Of a DNA stretch of 16,770 nt, positions 15,544 through 16,770 are shown in pieces. The notes below the pieces were generated by a model that saw nothing but the letters and a program-made list of their open reading frames with translations, did no database searches and had not been told where the DNA came from. Position numbers and translations under genes: made by a program. The stretch lies in assembly GCA_002309675.1 (NCBI GenBank), contig DBXX01000112.1, positions 69,799 through 86,568 on the forward strand, given 5' to 3'. The stretch is from Lachnospiraceae bacterium UBA1201 (GTDB taxonomy: Bacteria > Bacillota > Clostridia > Lachnospirales > Lachnospiraceae). Within the stretch, counting starts at the first letter, position 1, and every line of letters starts with the position of its first letter.

Positions 15544-15568
15544 CATCCGCTCGCTCCAATGCCCGGTC
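15544..15568 (-). repeat. 25-nt module X, copy 1
   Basis: On the minus strand it reads GACCGGGCATTGGAGCGAGC then GGATG. It recurs on the plus strand at 15979-16003 with 22 of 25 bases identical. Modules X and Y bracket the core in both element copies. Confidence 0.7.
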
Positions 15569-15682
15569 ACAGTTGGGATTTTCCTACAGCCCAGGTCTGC
15601 GTACCCCACGTAAAAGCGCCAAAAGGTACCGTCCCCTTTGACACACGCGACATTTCGAAGCAGGCGTCTCGGCGGAGGGAGG

Positions 15683-15820
15683 GTGCGGCTCATTGTCAAA
15701 TACGCCGGTGGAGAGATTAAATTTCATGGGGTGGATCTGGATAGACATTATTCATTGGCCGATATAGTCGGCGTTAGCCGGCTTATATCGTTCTTGATTA
15801 CCGCATATCACGATCTGTAA
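15683..15820 (+). CDS. Possible small ORF or gene remnant between repeats
   Basis: A 45-codon open frame beginning GTG after GGAGGGAGG (the frame is open back to 15638). The peptide contains KYAGGEIKFHGVDLDRHYSL and ends GVSRLISFLITAYHDL; LADIVGVSR faintly recalls a helix-turn-helix. I recognise no family. The stop codon TAA falls inside the left arm of the 81-nt hairpin, so the end of the frame belongs to a repeat. It may be the tail of a degraded gene or chance. It also overlaps a hairpin at 15760-15790. Confidence 0.2.
   Translation: MRLIVKYAGGEIKFHGVDLDRHYSLADIVGVSRLISFLITAYHDL
15760..15790. repeat. Hairpin CGATATA...TATATCG
   Basis: Arms 15760-15772 (CGATATAGTCGGC) and 15777-15790 (GCCGGCTTATATCG) pair with one bulge and one mismatch around a GTTA loop. 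No U tract follows (TTCTTG). It stands 15 bases before the large hairpin and may be part of the same structured block. Confidence 0.5.
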
Positions 15821-15886
15821 AGACTTGTCAAGGCTGCGTAGCACCGCCGAAGGCGGTTGCCTTGACTGACTTTACAGATCGTGATA
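15806..15886. repeat. 81-nt long hairpin with 17-bp perfect terminal arms
   Basis: Perfect 17-base arms, TATCACGATCTGTAAAG (15806-15822) and its complement (15870-15886), enclose a second 8-bp stem GTCAAGGC/GCCTTGAC (15827-15834, 15859-15866) and an apical ACCGCC-GAA-GGCGGT hairpin (15843-15857). The internal loops are small and asymmetric (4/3 bases, then an 8-base bulge on the left). No U tract follows immediately. It could be a folded ssDNA substrate for a transposase, a structured RNA or a bidirectional terminator. Confidence 0.75.
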
Positions 15887-15966
15887 CTTTCTTCCTGCAT
15901 ACTTGAAATATGCTTGGCTTTTGCTTTGTCCTTTATTTCCTCCGCTTGAAGCATGTTTCGCCTGAT
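15887..15966. other. Spacer without recognisable feature
   Basis: I see no gene, promoter or strong repeat in these 80 bases between the long hairpin and the second element copy. Confidence 0.5.
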
Positions 15967-16060
15967 TTATGCGGTCACGACCGGACATGGGAGCGAGCAG
16001 ATGTAAACTTACGGCAAAGTTTTTCACCGCGAAGTGACCTGACCGGGAATGACCGCATAA
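15967..16060. mobile_element. 94-bp short inverted-repeat element, copy 2 (opposite orientation)
   Basis: Perfect 11-base terminal inverted repeats, TTATGCGGTCA (15967-15977) and TGACCGCATAA (16050-16060), enclose module X (15979-16003) and the complement of module Y (16019-16049). Read in reverse complement it has the order Y then X, as in copy 1, but with only about 15 bases between them instead of the 142 in copy 1. It ends seven bases before the -35 of the Nudix gene promoter. Confidence 0.65.
16019..16049 (-). repeat. 31-nt module Y, copy 2
   Basis: Reverse complement of 15371-15401 with one substitution (A to G within the small hairpin loop or stem edge). The near identity implies a recent common origin of the two elements or conversion between them. 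Confidence 0.8.
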
Positions 16061-16067
16061 CACGGCA

Positions 16068-16096
16068 TTGACACTTTTGTGAGCGGGTGGTAAGAT
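16068..16096 (+). promoter_or_regulatory. Promoter of the Nudix gene
   Basis: TTGACA (16068-16073), 17 bases, TAAGAT (16091-16096) preceded by TGG (extended -10). Transcription would start near 16103, giving an 80-base leader. Confidence 0.7.
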
Positions 16097-16123
16097 AGAA
16101 GCAGGTTTTGGACTATTGGCGTG

Positions 16124-16149
16124 GAGAGAAGCCGCGTGGGGCTTTTCTC
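16124..16149 (+). promoter_or_regulatory. Leader hairpin of the Nudix mRNA
   Basis: GAGAGAAGCC (16124-16133) and GGCTTTTCTC (16140-16149) can pair over 10 bp including one G-U pair, with a 6-base loop. No U tract follows, so it is not a terminator. It ends 33 bases before the start codon and leaves the GGAGG site free; it may stabilise the mRNA. Confidence 0.4.
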
Positions 16150-16182
16150 GCAGAGTTCGTGCGTTCGGGAGGCGCGACAGGG

Positions 16183-16659
16183 ATGGATAAGAATGTAAGT
16201 TGCGGTGGTATCGTAATATATCGTGGTAAGATTTTATTGCTATATAAGAAGATCGGAAACCGCAGTGACGGCTGGGTATTTCCTAAGGGAACGGTAGAAG
16301 AGGGCGAGACACATGAGGAGACCGCGCTGCGCGAGGTCTTTGAAGAGTCCGGCGCTAAGGGAACCATCATGGGATATATCGGTTCGTATTCCTATTCATT
16401 TCGCGTGCATGACCAGGTCGTTCATAAGGATGTTCACTGGTATTTGATGCAGAGCCAGAGCTTTTACAGCCATCCGAGACAGAAGGAGTTTTTCGAGGAT
16501 TCCGGATATTATAAGTACCATGAAGCATACCACCTGCTGTCTTATCCGAATGAGAAGCAGATCCTGGAGAAAGCGTATCAGGAGTATCTTCGGTTGAAGC
16601 ATGAACGGATATGGTACGAGCCGCGTGAACCGTTTCAGCGAGGTGGAGCGGACGAGTGA
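16183..16659 (+). CDS. Nudix hydrolase
   Basis: A 158-residue Nudix protein. The Nudix box spans residues 36-60 and fits GX5EX7REUXEEXGU: G36, E42, then REVFEESGA (50-58), with the metal-binding glutamates in REVFEE. Before it stand SCGGIVIYRGKILLLYKK and the strand WVFPKG that are typical of the family. The family hydrolyses nucleoside diphosphates linked to another group; sequence style (SCGGIV, PKGTVEEGE) suggests a dinucleoside polyphosphate (Ap4A-type) hydrolase, but the substrate cannot be fixed. The ATG is supported by GGAGG ten bases upstream (16168-16172); a TTG at 16108 in frame would add 25 residues that do not resemble the family and would include the leader hairpin. The gene has its own promoter and stands alone between the repeats and a tRNA gene. 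Confidence 0.92.
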   Translation: MDKNVSCGGIVIYRGKILLLYKKIGNRSDGWVFPKGTVEEGETHEETALREVFEESGAKGTIMGYIGSYSYSFRVHDQVVHKDVHWYLMQSQSFYSHPRQKEFFEDSGYYKYHEAYHLLSYPNEKQILEKAYQEYLRLKHERIWYEPREPFQRGGADE

Positions 16660-16689
16660 TGCACATTTCATATTTTTTGAAAAAAGTGC

Positions 16690-16718
16690 TTGACATGAGG
16701 TGCTATTTGTAGTATACT
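16690..16718 (+). promoter_or_regulatory. Promoter of the tRNA-Pro gene
   Basis: TTGACA (16690-16695), 17 bases, TATACT (16713-16718), with an A-rich stretch GAAAAAAGTGC just upstream that resembles the upstream elements of stable RNA promoters. The start would be near 16725, five bases before the mature tRNA. Confidence 0.75.
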
Positions 16719-16729
16719 TCCACTTGCGT

Positions 16730-16770
16730 CGAGGTGTGGCTCAGCTTGGTAGAGCGCTGCGTTCGGGACG
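16730..16770 (+). tRNA. tRNA-Pro (anticodon CGG), cut by window end
   Basis: The 5' 41 bases of a tRNA: acceptor arm CGAGGTG, T8-G9, D stem GCTC/GAGC around AGCTTGGTA, anticodon stem CTGCG and loop TTCGGGA. The loop places CGG at positions 34-36, reading proline codon CCG. The 3' half lies outside the window, so the acceptor pairing and CCA end cannot be checked. Confidence 0.85.

Larger units (their letters stand above)
15296..15645. mobile_element. 350-bp nested inverted-repeat element (REP/MITE-like), copy 1
   Basis: The outer ends are 26-base inverted repeats with one mismatch (15296-15321 and 15620-15645), each itself hairpin-forming. Inside lie 27-base inverted repeats with one mismatch (15405-15431 and 15511-15537), and between those two further hairpins, CGTTTTC-CGAT-GAAAACG and CGGTCTC-G-GAGACCG. 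AATCCCAAC occurs on the left and its complement on the right. No protein is encoded. The ends resemble the GGGACGG...TTTTGACAC palindromes I associate with REP-associated tyrosine transposases in diverse bacteria (from memory, not searched). No target-site duplication is visible. Confidence 0.6.

Noticed and set aside
15297..15641. Plus-strand 114-codon frame within the 350-bp element
   Set aside because: The frame runs through nested palindromes and its translation is arginine-rich and repetitive; it is explained by the repeat structure.
14881..15699. Minus-strand open frame of 272 codons
   Set aside because: It spans the 3' part of the transpeptidase domain and the inverted repeats; it is a shadow of the plus-strand gene with no ribosome site or family resemblance.
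15806..15886. Integron attC site
   Set aside because: The arms are fully complementary and no integrase, cassette genes or conserved R box/L box core sites are visible.
15296..16060. CRISPR array
   Set aside because: The repeats are inverted pairs with irregular spacing, not direct repeats with uniform spacers, and no cas genes are present.
16108..16182. TTG-started extension of the Nudix protein
   Set aside because: It would begin a few bases after the predicted transcript start without a ribosome site and would read through the leader hairpin.

Overview
The window looks like a chromosomal piece of a clostridial Firmicute, probably of the Lachnospiraceae type. The evidence is consensus sigma-A-like promoters, strong GGAGG ribosome binding sites, a VanR/VanS-type two-component system, a LuxS enzyme, a YprB-type nuclease and the order ruvA-ruvB-zapA-U32-SEDS/PBP. 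The genus is inference; no search was possible. Nothing in the coding part looks foreign.

Layout. Positions 1-375 hold no certain gene: a terminator-like hairpin, a second hairpin behind a strong Shine-Dalgarno-like run, and phased TTGAAC repeats before an extended -10 promoter. Positions 376-6548 form a tightly packed plus-strand operon: response regulator, histidine kinase, a 620-residue membrane/exported protein of unknown function, ABC ATPase, ABC-2 permease and luxS. Most gaps are under 30 bases or are overlaps, so AI-2 synthesis/S-ribosylhomocysteine recycling probably shares transcripts with a signal-controlled transporter. A minus-strand YprB-like exonuclease gene (6562-7686) converges on luxS and diverges from ruvAB (7882-9522). 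The divergent region carries two good promoters and a perfect 18-bp palindrome placed where an operator for the nuclease gene would be.

A second plus-strand operon starts from a consensus promoter at 9559: zapA, a large U32 protein with Fe-S-type cysteines (RlhA-like), and a 1027-residue protein that joins a SEDS glycosyltransferase (FtsW/RodA type) to a class B penicillin-binding protein in one chain. The SEDS aspartate and all three transpeptidase motifs are present, so one polypeptide could both polymerise and cross-link peptidoglycan. This fusion is the most striking protein in the window.

Positions 15286-16182 hold no convincing gene but are crowded with inverted repeats: a 350-bp nested palindromic element, an 81-nt hairpin, and a short inverted relative of the large element sharing a 31-nt module (30 of 31 identical). 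They look like a REP/MITE-type family that is mobilised in trans. A Nudix hydrolase gene (16183-16659) with its own promoter and leader hairpin follows, then a tRNA-Pro(CGG) gene cut by the window end.
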